Of a stretch of 64,000 nucleotides of DNA, positions 11,878 to 20,948 are shown in pieces (within the stretch, counting starts at the first letter, position 1; each line of letters begins with the position of its first letter). The notes under the pieces are model-generated. The model did no database searches, was not told where the DNA came from, and worked only from the letters and a program-made list of their open reading frames with translations. Made by a program: the position numbers and the translations under genes. Origin of the DNA: Hyphomicrobiaceae bacterium (GTDB taxonomy: Bacteria; Pseudomonadota; Alphaproteobacteria; Rhizobiales; Hyphomicrobiaceae); contig JACKJI010000004.1 of the NCBI GenBank assembly GCA_020638035.1, positions 124,001 to 188,000 on the forward strand, read 5' to 3'.

Positions 11878-12090
11878 GATTTCGGACACTCGTCGGGTCC
11901 GTAGCGGACCTCGGTTAGGGTGCGCGTGTCGCCATCCGGCACACTGGCTTTTCTTGTTTGCCGCATTTTCTGCGACGAACCGGTGGCCACTTCGTCGGAA
12001 AATGCTTTGTGTCGGGCCGCAGTCGCGGCCTGAGCCGCCGTCGTCGGGCGGCTAAGTGGTGTCGGTGAGGTGTTGCGGTCATCGCTGGCG
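11878..12090. repeat. Double-hairpin repeat, copy 2
   Basis: This second copy opens with GATTTCGGACACTCG, then TCCGGCACACTGGC, and repeats the GGCCGC-AGTC-GCGGCC hairpin exactly. The second hairpin, AGCCGCC/GGCGGCT, differs only in its loop. Copy 2 carries roughly 60 extra bases between the left block and the hairpins. The segment 11711-12130 holds no supported gene. Confidence 0.72.
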
Positions 12091-12130
12091 AAGCGCGCGG
12101 CTGGATGTGGAGCGGAACAGCTCTGCGTCG

Positions 12131-13168
12131 CTATTCGACCGGGGTCAGCGTGTAGCCTGCTTCGCGCAGCAGCGTGACGAGGCCCCGCTCCCCCACCAGA
12201 TGCAGCGCACCCACGGCGATGAGAACGCGCCCCTTGTCGAGGAGTGGAAGGGCTGCATCGCGCATCTGCTCGTTGCGATCGGAGACGATGCGCTTCTGGA
12301 AATCGGTGAAGGACTGCCGGCCGACCCCTGCCTCTTTGGCAAGCGCCAGATGGAACGGCCAGGCGGACCCCATGTCGCGCGCCAGATAGAGCTGGAGCAG
12401 CGTTTCCATGGTGTCGTTGGCGCGGTCGGCGAACTTGAGGCTCGCGCGCAGCATGGCAACCTGCTGGTCGTCAGGGATCGCCGCCATGGCGCCGAGCTGG
12501 CTCTCAATCGTCTCAAGGCCGACCACCTTCAAGCCGCGGTCGCGTGCGGCTGTAGCGATCTTCAGGTCGAGCACGGGCAAGCCGTCCTTCACCTTCTGGC
12601 GTTCGCATGAGGACACCGAAAGGATCATCGATACAACCCAGGGACGGAACATGGCCGCCAAGTCGCCGGGCAGGCCCGCGCCGTGCAGCGTCTCCTTGAC
12701 CTTGCTGTATTCCTCATCGGACAGCATGTCGTCGAGCGTCTGGCCGTCGGTGAACAGCACGAGCCGGGTGGCCTTGGCGATGGCGGCGTTGGTGGCGTCA
12801 GCCGAAACGTCGGCAACCTCGAGTGCCACCGTGTCCGTGCTTGAAAGTGCCCGCTCGATGCCGCTCGTAAAGGCGGTGACGCGAGGGTCGGTCATATGGA
12901 TGGTGCCGAGCAGGTAGGACGGCGGGGTCCTGCCGCGCTCGATCTTCCAGAGTACCGCTCTGGAATTGGGTGTCGCCTCTGCCTCCGACCTGATCTCGGC
13001 GTAGGCGGACGGAGCCTTTGCTTTAAATTCGTCGAGCATGTTGATGCCGGCACAGCTCCCGCCCGCGCGTGCGGGGCTGGCGGAAAATGCCCAGCACACG
13101 GCGAACCCTGCCAGCAGGGCAGAGACGATCGTAGGGCGCACCTTCATGCGGCGTAGCGGCACATGCAT
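12131..13168 (-). CDS. TraB/GumN family secreted protein
   Basis: This is a member of the TraB/PrgY/GumN superfamily, whose members carry two GxxH motifs and an EAL-like acid set and are proposed metal-dependent hydrolases; cellular role unknown. Visible features are LLGTIHMTDPRV in the N-terminal half, LEVADVS, GLETIESQLGAM, and AVGALHLVGERGLV near the C-terminus. A signal peptide (TIVSALLAGFAVCWAFSASPARA) indicates export. Three in-frame ATGs (13180, 13168, 13147) all precede the signal and none has a clear RBS; I chose 13168. xerC lies upstream on the same strand, 158 bases away. Confidence 0.85.
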   Translation of the reverse strand: MHVPLRRMKVRPTIVSALLAGFAVCWAFSASPARAGGSCAGINMLDEFKAKAPSAYAEIRSEAEATPNSRAVLWKIERGRTPPSYLLGTIHMTDPRVTAFTSGIERALSSTDTVALEVADVSADATNAAIAKATRLVLFTDGQTLDDMLSDEEYSKVKETLHGAGLPGDLAAMFRPWVVSMILSVSSCERQKVKDGLPVLDLKIATAARDRGLKVVGLETIESQLGAMAAIPDDQQVAMLRASLKFADRANDTMETLLQLYLARDMGSAWPFHLALAKEAGVGRQSFTDFQKRIVSDRNEQMRDAALPLLDKGRVLIAVGALHLVGERGLVTLLREAGYTLTPVE

Positions 13169-13326
13169 CCGGAAACTCATCGATGGCCGGGCAACCTTAG
13201 ACCAACAGCCTGAGATCGAGAATGAACTCGACCTCCTAAAGCTATCTGTGCACATCAAGCTAGAATGACGCAGAAATTTGGAAAAGGGTTAATCCCCGTT
13301 TTCCTCTGTCGGTGCACAACCTGGGT

Positions 13327-14337
13327 TCAACCAGTCGTTTGGCGGGGGTGGGCCGCATCGTAAACCGCCAGCAGCCGGTCCCGATCGACGGCAGTATAGA
13401 TCTGGGTGGTCGACAGGGATGCGTGGCCCAAGAGCTCTTGTATCTGGCGCAGGTCGGCGCCAGCCGCCAACAAATGGGTGGCGAAGGAGTGACGCAGCGC
13501 GTGGGGCGTTGCCGTCGCGGGGAGCCCGAACGTTTCGCGCATGCGCTGCATGGCGAGTTGGATGATCCGTGGTGAAAGCGCGCCACCCTTGGCGCCGACG
13601 AACAACGGGTCGGTCGCCTGTAGCGGGTAGGGGCAGAGTTTCAGATAGCTGGAAACGGCTGCTTGGGTGACGGGCAAGACCGGCACCATGCGCTCCTTGC
13701 CGCCCTTGCCGGCGATGACGATGACGTCGCGGCCATTGACGGGCGCGTCGGCGACAGTGAGGCTCAGCGCCTCGGAAATGCGCAAGCCGCCGCCGTAGAG
13801 CAGCAACAGCACGGCGGTGTCTCGCATGCCGATCCAGTCGTCGACCGGTTGGGTTACCTCACCAGACACGACACGTGCCGCGTGAGCCTCCGTCAGTGGC
13901 TTCGGCACGGAATGCGGGATCTTCGGCAGGGATACCTGCTGCAGCGTCCGGTTCCTGATGCGCCCTTCGGCTTCGAGCCATCGAAAGAACGTCCGCAGTG
14001 CCGAGAGCGTGCGCGAAAGGGAGCGGCTCACCGCGCCCTGGCGGCGTCGGGCGGCGAGGAAGGCTCGGACGGTCTTGGCATCCAGGCGCGCGAGGTCGGC
14101 AAGGCAGGGGGAATAATCGAGGTGGACGGCGAGGAAGGAGACGAACTGGCGCAGATCGCGTTCATAGGCGGCAAGCGTCTCTCGCGAGTAGCCGCGGGCG
14201 TTGGCCAGATGAGCCAGCCACGAGGCAGCGGCAGCGGCGAGGTCAGCGCCGAGGTCGAGCGAGGTCGGGTCATCGAAGCCGAATGTGCTGGCCTCGGCGG
14301 TCTGGTGGCTGGCGGCGCGGTGTGCGGGTGTTGGCAT
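13327..14337 (-). CDS. xerC: Tyrosine recombinase XerC
   Basis: This is a site-specific tyrosine recombinase expected to act at dif to resolve chromosome dimers. The N-terminal SAM-like core-binding domain covers about residues 35-130. The catalytic domain has the full set: Arg186 (GLRISEAL), Lys in GKGGKER (211-216), His279 and Arg282 (HALRHSFATHLL), His305 (LLGHASLST) and nucleophile Tyr314 (TQIYT). The 336-residue length is slightly above the usual 300 because of an N-terminal extension. A perfect TTAA-N7-TTAA (CtrA-type) box lies 58 bases before the start codon. Confidence 0.95.
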   Translation of the reverse strand: MPTPAHRAASHQTAEASTFGFDDPTSLDLGADLAAAAASWLAHLANARGYSRETLAAYERDLRQFVSFLAVHLDYSPCLADLARLDAKTVRAFLAARRRQGAVSRSLSRTLSALRTFFRWLEAEGRIRNRTLQQVSLPKIPHSVPKPLTEAHAARVVSGEVTQPVDDWIGMRDTAVLLLLYGGGLRISEALSLTVADAPVNGRDVIVIAGKGGKERMVPVLPVTQAAVSSYLKLCPYPLQATDPLFVGAKGGALSPRIIQLAMQRMRETFGLPATATPHALRHSFATHLLAAGADLRQIQELLGHASLSTTQIYTAVDRDRLLAVYDAAHPRQTTG

Positions 14338-14750
14338 CGGTCGTGTTGGCCTCAGTTGGAGCCGGACCTCGATTCAGATGACGCGGCAACTTGGTTAACG
14401 AACCGTTAACAGGAGCACGAGTCGGGGCTTGGGGGCATTGCGGCAGAGCGGCAAAATCAACTGCCCCGGGGACGCATAGACACGCGAAGGAGGTGTCCGT
14501 TCGGACCGCGCAGTGGCGGGCTTGCCAACGGCGAAACCAGCTTGTCGAATCGAGATTGCCTCAGGCATTCGGCCTGGGTGTGGCAGGGAATGACTTCAGC
14601 ATCTGAGGTTTTTCTGGCAGGTTCCGGGTTCTGGTGTTTGAGTTTTTGGAACGGCCAACGTTCGATGCGGACGATGGGCAATTCGAGGTTCGCGTCGGAA
14701 CCGGCCGTTCTTGCGTGCGTATGCGTGGTGTTTCGTGTGGGAGTTGGCCG
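14338..14750. other. Intergenic region between divergent xerC and capA-like gene
   Basis: About 410 bases hold the CtrA-type box near xerC and no supported gene. An open frame enters from 14634, but its first residues before the signal peptide look non-coding and lack an RBS. Confidence 0.5.
14395..14409 (-). promoter_or_regulatory. Putative CtrA box upstream of xerC
   Basis: The sequence TTAACGAACCGTTAA matches the alphaproteobacterial CtrA consensus TTAA-N7-TTAA exactly. Its near edge is 58 bases from the xerC ATG. A GANTC methylation motif (GATTC) lies just beside it at about 14371-14375. Assignment to xerC rather than to the divergent capA-like gene (about 340 bases away) is by distance. 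CtrA binding is inferred from consensus only. Confidence 0.6.
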
Positions 14751-15964
14751 ATGTGTGGCCGCAGCCGTGATTGGGCATTTCTGCTGGTGGTGGGACTGGC
14801 GGCGCTAGTAGCACCCGCGCGGGCGGACGATACGACGATGACTTTCCGCTCCGGTTGCACGACAGGCGAGCGGATCGTGATCGCGGCGGTCGGCGATCTC
14901 CTCTTTCACAACGCCCTGCAACGACAAGCGCTGACCCGTGAGGGGACCTACACGGATTTCTGGCGGTCGCTGACGCCTGTGCTTTCGGGTGCCGAACTCA
15001 CCTATGGAAATCTCGAAGGACCGGCCGCCTACGGCGTGGCGCTGAGCGGTCGAACCGTGAAAGATCCCGGACGCGTTTGGGACGGGAACGTCTATGGCGC
15101 GCCGCGCGGATCTCTGGTTTTCAATTTTCATCCCTCGCTGATCGGCGAACTCAAGGCGTCGGGCTTCGACGTCGTGTCGACCGCCAACAATCATGCGGCG
15201 GACCGCGGATCGATCGGCATCGAGCGCACGATCGAAGCGCTCGATGCGGCCGCGCTCGCCTTTACGGGTACGAAGCGGCGTGATGCCGATGCATCCCATC
15301 GGTGGGCGGTCAAGACCAGGGCGGGCGACATGACGGTGGCCTGGATCGCGTGTACCTACTCGACCAACGGCATGCCTGACCGGCACGACCAGGCGCTCAA
15401 CTGCTACACGGATCGCGACAAGGTGTTCGAGGAAATCCGTTGGAACGCACAAGACCCGGATGTCGATGCGGTGATCGTGACACCGCACTGGGGCATCGAG
15501 AAGTCGCCTGAACCAAAACGATCAGACCGGGTCTATGCACGCGATGCCATCGAGGCCGGTGCGAGCGCGGTGGTCGGCACGCATCCGCATGTGCTGCAGG
15601 GTTGGGAAGATCACGGCCTCGGACGGGCGCGACGGACTGGTCGTTCTACTCGACCGGCAATTTCATTTCCAACCAGGTCTCCGACGATCAGCGCACGGGG
15701 ATTATCGCGCTGGTTGAGCTGACGCGCGTGTCGAGCACGCGCCGAGGTTTCGCAGCGGGCTTTATTCCTACGTGGGTGCAGCGCGGGCCCCATCGCGTCG
15801 ACGAGATGCGGATCGATCAGCAGCGTGGGGCGAGGGCGTTTTCTCCGTCGTTGCGCTGGCTGCCGCTCGGCAACCAGCCAGTTGCGGCGAGCGACTTCCG
15901 CAACCTGGCGCGGGCCTCGTCCGGTGACGGTGAATGCGGTGGAGCCACTGCCGGCGTACGGTAG
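14751..15964 (+). pseudogene. CapA/PgsA-type poly-gamma-glutamate synthesis-like protein, frame-broken
   Basis: This encodes a CapA-family (metallophosphatase-fold) exported protein. A GGGAG site precedes the ATG and a signal peptide (MCGRSRDWAFLLVVGLAALVAPARA) follows. Motifs AAVGDLLFHN, YGNLEGPA, VSTANNHAADRG, TPHWGIE and VVGTHPHVLQGWED are intact in the first frame. The conserved block after GWEDH is then split: ASDGRDGLVV reads in a second frame (from 15616) and YSTGNFISNQ in a third (from 15647), which stays open to 15964. One extra base near 15615 and one near 15646 explain this. The first frame would otherwise stop at 15722 with an unrelated tail. It is either a real pseudogene or two sequencing errors. 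Confidence 0.82.
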
Positions 15965-16008
15965 AGCGCGTGCAATTTTCCTGAATCGCGAACGCGCTCT
16001 AGGCAACT

Positions 16009-16458
16009 TCAATCCGTTGATTTCGATGTCTGTGGTGGAGCGGCGTTACGACGTTGTGCGATGGCTGTGAGTAGCAGATCGAGATTGCGTACATTGCATC
16101 GGTAGAAGGTATCGGCGACGGGGCCGACGGCCGGCACGAGGCCGATGAGGAAGTCGATCGTGATGTGCCAGAGCATGCGGCGGATAAGCGATGCGTCGCT
16201 ACCCAATTGGCGCGCTATGCCGACGAGGCGCAGGCTCCACAGAGCCGCGGCCACATCGCCGACAACCGGTAGGATGCCGATCAGCGGGTCGAGGCCGAAG
16301 CGGATGTCGGTGCCTGGGATGCGGTAGCGGCTATCCAGGAGGACAGCTTCTCGCTCGATCTGTGCCAGCAGGGCCACGAACGCGGGGTCGACCGGCTCCC
16401 CAGGCTGGGGGAACGTGAACCGGCGGGCGGGGGCGTTCGTGCTGTCGGCCTTGCTCAC
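16009..16458 (-). CDS. DUF4112 family membrane-associated protein
   Basis: This 149-residue protein carries the DUF4112 signature: [34 protein letters not shown] followed by [25 protein letters not shown]. The two Gly/Pro-rich hydrophobic stretches suggest membrane association; biochemical function is unknown. I start at the GTG whose first bases overlap the stop of the upstream aldolase gene (GTGA, 4-base overlap), so translation is probably coupled. The much longer upstream extension in the same frame is a shadow of the aldolase gene. Confidence 0.88.
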   Translation of the reverse strand: MSKADSTNAPARRFTFPQPGEPVDPAFVALLAQIEREAVLLDSRYRIPGTDIRFGLDPLIGILPVVGDVAAALWSLRLVGIARQLGSDASLIRRMLWHITIDFLIGLVPAVGPVADTFYRCNVRNLDLLLTAIAQRRNAAPPQTSKSTD

Positions 16459-17111
16459 AAAATCTTCTGTTTGGTCTTTGCCCAGTCGGCGAGGAACATC
16501 TCGACGCCCTTGTCGGTGAGTGGATGCTTGACGAGCTGTTTCAGGATTGCCGGGGGAATGGTGGCGACGTCGGCGCCGATCAAGGCAGCGTCCTTGACGT
16601 GGTTCACGGTGCGGATCGAGGCGGCGAGGATCTGCGTCGAGAGGTCGACGTAGTTGTCGTAGATCTGCCGGATCTCCTTGATCAGCATCATGCCGTCGAG
16701 GCCGATATCGTCGAGGCGGCCGATGAAGGGTGAGATGAACGTGGCGCCGGCCTTGGCGGCGAGCAGCGCCTGATTGGCCGAGAAGCACAGGGTGACGTTG
16801 ACGAGCGTGCCTTCGCTGGTCAGCGTGCGGCAGGCTTTCAGCCCTTCCATGGTGAGCGGCACCTTGATGGTCACGTTCTTGGCGATCTTAGCCAGCTCGC
16901 GGCCTTCCGCGACCATGCCTGCTGCGTCGAGTGCGGTGACCTCTGCTGACACGGGACCCGGGACAATGGCGCAGATCTCGGCGATCACCTCCTTGAAATC
17001 GCGACCGGATTTCGCGATCAGAGACGGATTCGTGGTGACGCCGTCGAGCAGTCCGGTCGCCGCCAGGTCGCGGATCTCGGCCACATCAGCGGTATCGACG
17101 AAGAATTTCAT
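16455..17111 (-). CDS. fsa: Transaldolase-like fructose-6-phosphate aldolase family protein
   Basis: This is a TalC/FSA-type class I aldolase or small transaldolase of 218 residues. It acts on sugar phosphates such as fructose 6-phosphate through a Schiff-base lysine. Visible motifs are [26 protein letters not shown], the catalytic Lys in [13 protein letters not shown], and [11 protein letters not shown]. Sequence alone does not separate aldolase from transaldolase activity. It is divergent from priA with about 100 bases between them, and coupled downstream to the DUF4112 gene. Confidence 0.92.
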   Translation of the reverse strand: MKFFVDTADVAEIRDLAATGLLDGVTTNPSLIAKSGRDFKEVIAEICAIVPGPVSAEVTALDAAGMVAEGRELAKIAKNVTIKVPLTMEGLKACRTLTSEGTLVNVTLCFSANQALLAAKAGATFISPFIGRLDDIGLDGMMLIKEIRQIYDNYVDLSTQILAASIRTVNHVKDAALIGADVATIPPAILKQLVKHPLTDKGVEMFLADWAKTKQKIL

Positions 17112-17215
17112 GACTTCCGGCTCCCTTGCCCCGGCCTCGCCCCGGCGGGGCAGCTAGGTTATCTCATCATCGGGTTTGATTCTCGCGAGTTGCTTCTAGT
17201 CTGTCGGCGGGGCCT

Positions 17216-19447
17216 TTGGAAAGTCTTCTGGAACAGTTGGATGAAGAGCGTGCAGCGACGCCTGCCCTGGTGCCGGTGCTGCTGCCCGTCGCGCTCGACC
17301 AGACCTATGACTACCGGCAGCCTGAGGCGGATGCGGCGGCGGGCCTCAGGCCCGGGGCCTTCGTGCTGGTACCATTTGGACCGCAGCGGCGGATCGGCGT
17401 GGTGTGGGACCAGGCGGTTGGCGAGGGCAAGCCGGTCGCTCCGTCCAGGTTGAAGGCCATCGACAGCGTTCTGGACGTACCGCCGCTGCCGGAGATCTCA
17501 CTGCGGTTTGCCGAATGGATCGCGCGCTACACACTGGCGCCGCTCGGCATGGTCGTGCGCATGATGATGAGTGCACAATCGGTGTTCGAGCCTGCGAGTC
17601 CGCGGTTCGGTGTGCGCTATGTCGCCGAGGCGGCCGATCCGCCGCGGATGACGCCGGCGCGGCAGCGGGTGCTGGATGTCGCATCGGACAGCTTGATCCG
17701 TGTGAAGTCGGCCCTGGCGCAGGAGGCCGGGTGCTCGACGGGCGTGGTCGACGGATTGGTGGCCTCGGGCAATCTGGTCGAGGTGGCAATACCCGAACGG
17801 CGGCCGGCGCGGCTTGAAGCCGACCACCGGGCCAATGTCTTCACCGACGATCAGCAACGCGCCGTTGAAACGCTACGGTCGGCTGTCGATGCCAAGACCT
17901 TTTCCGTCTCACTGCTCGACGGTGTGACGGGATCGGGCAAGACGGAGGTCTATTTCGAGGCGGTAGCGCGGGCGTTGGCGCAGGGCCAGCAGGCGCTCAT
18001 CATGCTGCCGGAGATTGCGCTCACCAGCCAGTTCATGAGCCGGTTCGCCGAGCGGTTCGGCGGCGCGCCAGTGGAGTGGCATTCGGCGTTGTCGCCCCTA
18101 GATCGTGCGCGGGCCTGGCGCTGGGTGGCGGAAGGCCAGGCAAGGGTCGTGGTCGGCGCCCGCTCGGCGCTGTTCCTGCCCTATCCGGATCTTGGGCTCG
18201 TGATCGTCGATGAAGAGCACGACCAGGGCTACAAGCAGGACGACCGGGTGCACTATCAGGCGCGCGACATGGCGGTGGTGCGCGGTTCGCTTGGTGCGTT
18301 CCCGGTGGTGCTCGCGTCGGCGACGCCCTCTATCGAAAGTCACGTCAACGCATCGACGGGGCGCTATCGCCATGTGGTGTTGCCCGGTCGATATTCGGGC
18401 GCGGAGCTGCCGGAGATCACCGGCATCGACCTGCGTGCCGAGCAACCCGACAAAGGGCGATGGCTGGCGCCGCCGCTCGTGTCCGCGGTGGAGGAGACGC
18501 TCGCGAAGGGGCAGCAGTCGCTTCTGTTCCTCAACCGGCGGGGGTATGCGCCGCTGACGCTGTGCCGCGCGTGCGGTCACCGCATCGAGTGCCCGCAGTG
18601 CACGGCGTGGCTCGTCGAGCATCGGTTCCGCAACCGGCTGCATTGTCATCATTGCGGGTTCTCGCTGCCAGTGCCTGAGAAATGCGCCAAGTGCGGCGAG
18701 GAGGGCGGGCTCGTCGCCTGTGGTCCCGGTGTGGAGCGGGTGGCCGAAGAGGTGGCGGAGCGCTTCCCGGCGGCGCGTTTGGCGCTGTTGTCGTCCGATC
18801 TCATTCCAGGTCTCGTCGAGATGCGGCAGGTGATCAAAGGGATCGAGAATGGCGAAGCCGATATCATTATCGGCACGCAGATCGTCGCGAAGGGGCACCA
18901 CTTTCCCGACCTGTCATTGGTGGGCGTCGTCGACGGCGATCTTGGCCTTGCACAAGGTGCCGATCCACGCGCGGGCGAGCGGACATTCCAGCTTCTGCAT
19001 CAGGTGACAGGACGCGCAGGGCGAGCCTATGCCGGCGGACGCGGAATGGTGCAGACGTACAACCCGGATCATCCGGTGATGCAGGCGATCATATCGGGTG
19101 ATCGAGAATCGTTTCTGGCGCAGGAGATCCGTGTGCGCCAGCGCGGGCTGTTGCCGCCGTTCGGGCGGCTCGCCGCGCTCGTCATCTCGGCGCGCGACAA
19201 GACGCTTGCAGAGAATGCGGCGCGCGAGATTGCGCGGGCCGCGCCGTACTCGGAGAAGATCCAGGTACTTGGACCAGCGGAGGCGCCGCTCGCCATTATC
19301 CGCGGCCGGCACCGCTGGCGGCTTCTGGTGAAAGCTTCGCGTGAACTCGATATCCAGAGCTACATCCGCGCCTGGATGGAGGCGGTACCCCCGATCAAGG
19401 GCGACTTGCGCCTGTCGATCGATATCGATCCGTATAGCTTCCTGTAA
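17216..19447 (+). CDS. priA: Primosomal protein N' (PriA helicase)
   Basis: This is a 3'-5' superfamily 2 helicase that restarts stalled replication forks. Order of features: DNA-binding N-terminal domain (VLLPVALDQTYDYRQP), Walker A GVTGSGKTEVY at about 237-247, the DEEH box (VIVDEEHDQGYKQDD, about 331), a zinc-binding insertion with paired cysteines (CRACGHRIECPQC, CHHCGF, CAKCGEEGG; about 450-500), and the motif V/VI region QVTGRAGRA. The length of 743 is normal. The frame's first usable start is TTG at 17216 with a weak GGCGGGG upstream; no in-frame ATG is better placed, so the exact start is uncertain. Confidence 0.96.
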   Translation: MESLLEQLDEERAATPALVPVLLPVALDQTYDYRQPEADAAAGLRPGAFVLVPFGPQRRIGVVWDQAVGEGKPVAPSRLKAIDSVLDVPPLPEISLRFAEWIARYTLAPLGMVVRMMMSAQSVFEPASPRFGVRYVAEAADPPRMTPARQRVLDVASDSLIRVKSALAQEAGCSTGVVDGLVASGNLVEVAIPERRPARLEADHRANVFTDDQQRAVETLRSAVDAKTFSVSLLDGVTGSGKTEVYFEAVARALAQGQQALIMLPEIALTSQFMSRFAERFGGAPVEWHSALSPLDRARAWRWVAEGQARVVVGARSALFLPYPDLGLVIVDEEHDQGYKQDDRVHYQARDMAVVRGSLGAFPVVLASATPSIESHVNASTGRYRHVVLPGRYSGAELPEITGIDLRAEQPDKGRWLAPPLVSAVEETLAKGQQSLLFLNRRGYAPLTLCRACGHRIECPQCTAWLVEHRFRNRLHCHHCGFSLPVPEKCAKCGEEGGLVACGPGVERVAEEVAERFPAARLALLSSDLIPGLVEMRQVIKGIENGEADIIIGTQIVAKGHHFPDLSLVGVVDGDLGLAQGADPRAGERTFQLLHQVTGRAGRAYAGGRGMVQTYNPDHPVMQAIISGDRESFLAQEIRVRQRGLLPPFGRLAALVISARDKTLAENAAREIARAAPYSEKIQVLGPAEAPLAIIRGRHRWRLLVKASRELDIQSYIRAWMEAVPPIKGDLRLSIDIDPYSFL

Positions 19448-19548
19448 TTTCCGTGAGCGGCTTGCCACTCACCTTTTCAAATGTACATGGACAATACCGA
19501 CCTACATGGGCTCCATTGAATGAATTGCCATTCAAGGGTGAGGCCGGA

Positions 19549-20244
19549 TTGCTAGAGCAGGTATTGCGGAGAGCGTGTCTTGCGCTGGGCATTGTGGCGC
19601 TCGCCGCCGCTGACGCTTCGGCGGACGAAATGCAATGTCCGGGTGCACCGACCAGCGTGATATCTCCGACAAAAGATCTGGCGGCGCGCATCTGTGCCGC
19701 CGCAATCTGGGCCGAAGCCTTTTTTGTCCGGTGCGGTCTGGTGCAGGAACGCACGCTTTCAATTGATGTCGTCGATCGACTGACGCATCCACTGGGCCTT
19801 CCCGTCATCGCGACGTTCGATGCAACAAAATGGAAAATCCAAATCTCAACATACGAGGCGGTGCAGTCGATCATACTGCCAGGCAGCGTTTACAGGATGC
19901 TGCCGCCCCGGGACGTCTACGATAGTCTCGTCGTGCATGAAGTTGCGCACGCGATCTTTCGCGAGCACGTGCACGATCTCAATATTCCGGTCTCTGCGCA
20001 CGAATATGTGGCGTACGCGATCCAGATTGCATCGCTGCCACCGGAGGCGCGCGATACGTTTCTGTTGGGGTTTCCGCGTCAGACGCCAAGTGGCTTTGGC
20101 ATCTTCAATGAAGTCTACCTGGCGATGGGGCCGTTGCGCTTTGGTGCCAACGCGTATCGACATCTCTTCAAGGACAACATGAGCTGTCAGACGATAAGGC
20201 GTATCGCTGCGGGGGAAGCTGATTTCCCGCTGCCGTTGGAATGA
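19549..20244 (+). CDS. Secreted HExxH-motif protein, putative metallopeptidase
   Basis: This is a protein of unknown function with a signal peptide (LEQVLRRACLALGIVALAAADASA) and a zinc-peptidase-like HEVAH motif (VVHEVAHAIFREH, His130, Glu131, His134). Paired cysteines (about residues 30, 49, 62 and one near the C-terminus, NMSCQTI) fit an exported, disulfide-bonded protein. I start at TTG 19549 because GTGAGG precedes it and the signal peptide begins there. A GTG at 19453 is also in frame but would put 32 unrelated residues in front of the signal. It lies about 100 bases after priA. I cannot assign a peptidase family; the third zinc ligand is not identified. Confidence 0.72.
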   Translation: MLEQVLRRACLALGIVALAAADASADEMQCPGAPTSVISPTKDLAARICAAAIWAEAFFVRCGLVQERTLSIDVVDRLTHPLGLPVIATFDATKWKIQISTYEAVQSIILPGSVYRMLPPRDVYDSLVVHEVAHAIFREHVHDLNIPVSAHEYVAYAIQIASLPPEARDTFLLGFPRQTPSGFGIFNEVYLAMGPLRFGANAYRHLFKDNMSCQTIRRIAAGEADFPLPLE

Positions 20245-20355
20245 AGCGATCGAAGCTTGGGTTGAGTTGTTGCGAGCGGTAGGCGGCCGTCGATCAACAT
20301 GGCTTCCGTATCATTGTCTTTCCGTCATCGTGAACCGCTGGCTTGCCGGTCTGTC

Positions 20356-20827
20356 TCATTCGAGGTCCACATAGGCTATGAACCGTGGCGGGTGAAACCA
20401 AGGCCGTCGTAGAAGGCGTGGGCGTTGTGAAAAGCGTGTGTGCGAGGAGAGCTGGAGCTTGTAGCAGTTTGTCTCACGAGCCTTTGCCATCGCATGATGC
20501 ATCATGGCCTTGCCGATGCCGAGACCTTGTCGTTTGCGCGTGACCACCACCTGTTCGACGATGGCGAGCGCAGCCGACCGTCGCGTGCGGGCGATGTTGT
20601 CCATAGATGAGAAGTGCGTAGGTGCCGACCTGGGAGTCACCGGGTTCGGTTGCGACATAGAGGCGGTAGTCGGGATAACGCCCCATGCGCGCGAGAATGG
20701 CGCGTGCACGAGCGAGATCCATCGTCGCAACGTTGCCGAAGCCGGCCTCGGCGTAAAGAGCGAGGATCGCCGGCAAGTCAGCCTCGGTGGCCAGCTGTAT
20801 GGTGCAGAGCGGGGATAGATGCTGCAT
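20356..20827 (-). pseudogene. GNAT family N-acetyltransferase, broken by several indels
   Basis: A GNAT protein can be read only by changing frame three times. Frame one (from 20827) gives IQLATEADLPAILALYAEAG to VGTYALLI. Frame two gives MDNIARTRRSAALAIVEQVV, the acetyl-CoA loop RKRQGLGIGKAMM, and ETNCYKLQLSS. A third frame gives HNAHAFYDGLGFTRHG, the conserved C-terminal GNAT motif. Frame two then resumes with FIAYVDLE and a stop. The breaks fit an extra T near 20603, an extra T in a TTTT run near 20429, and a missing T near 20387. No start codon has a clear RBS. Confidence 0.8.
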
Positions 20828-20948
20828 CCGCAGCAGACTAGCGGGCAGGTCGAGCGTGGTGAAATTGACGGGCTCGTTTGGACGATAGATCGCAACCGGG
20901 CATGGCGACGTCAGCCGCCCGGGCGACGGGCCAAAGGCGGTTCCGGTG

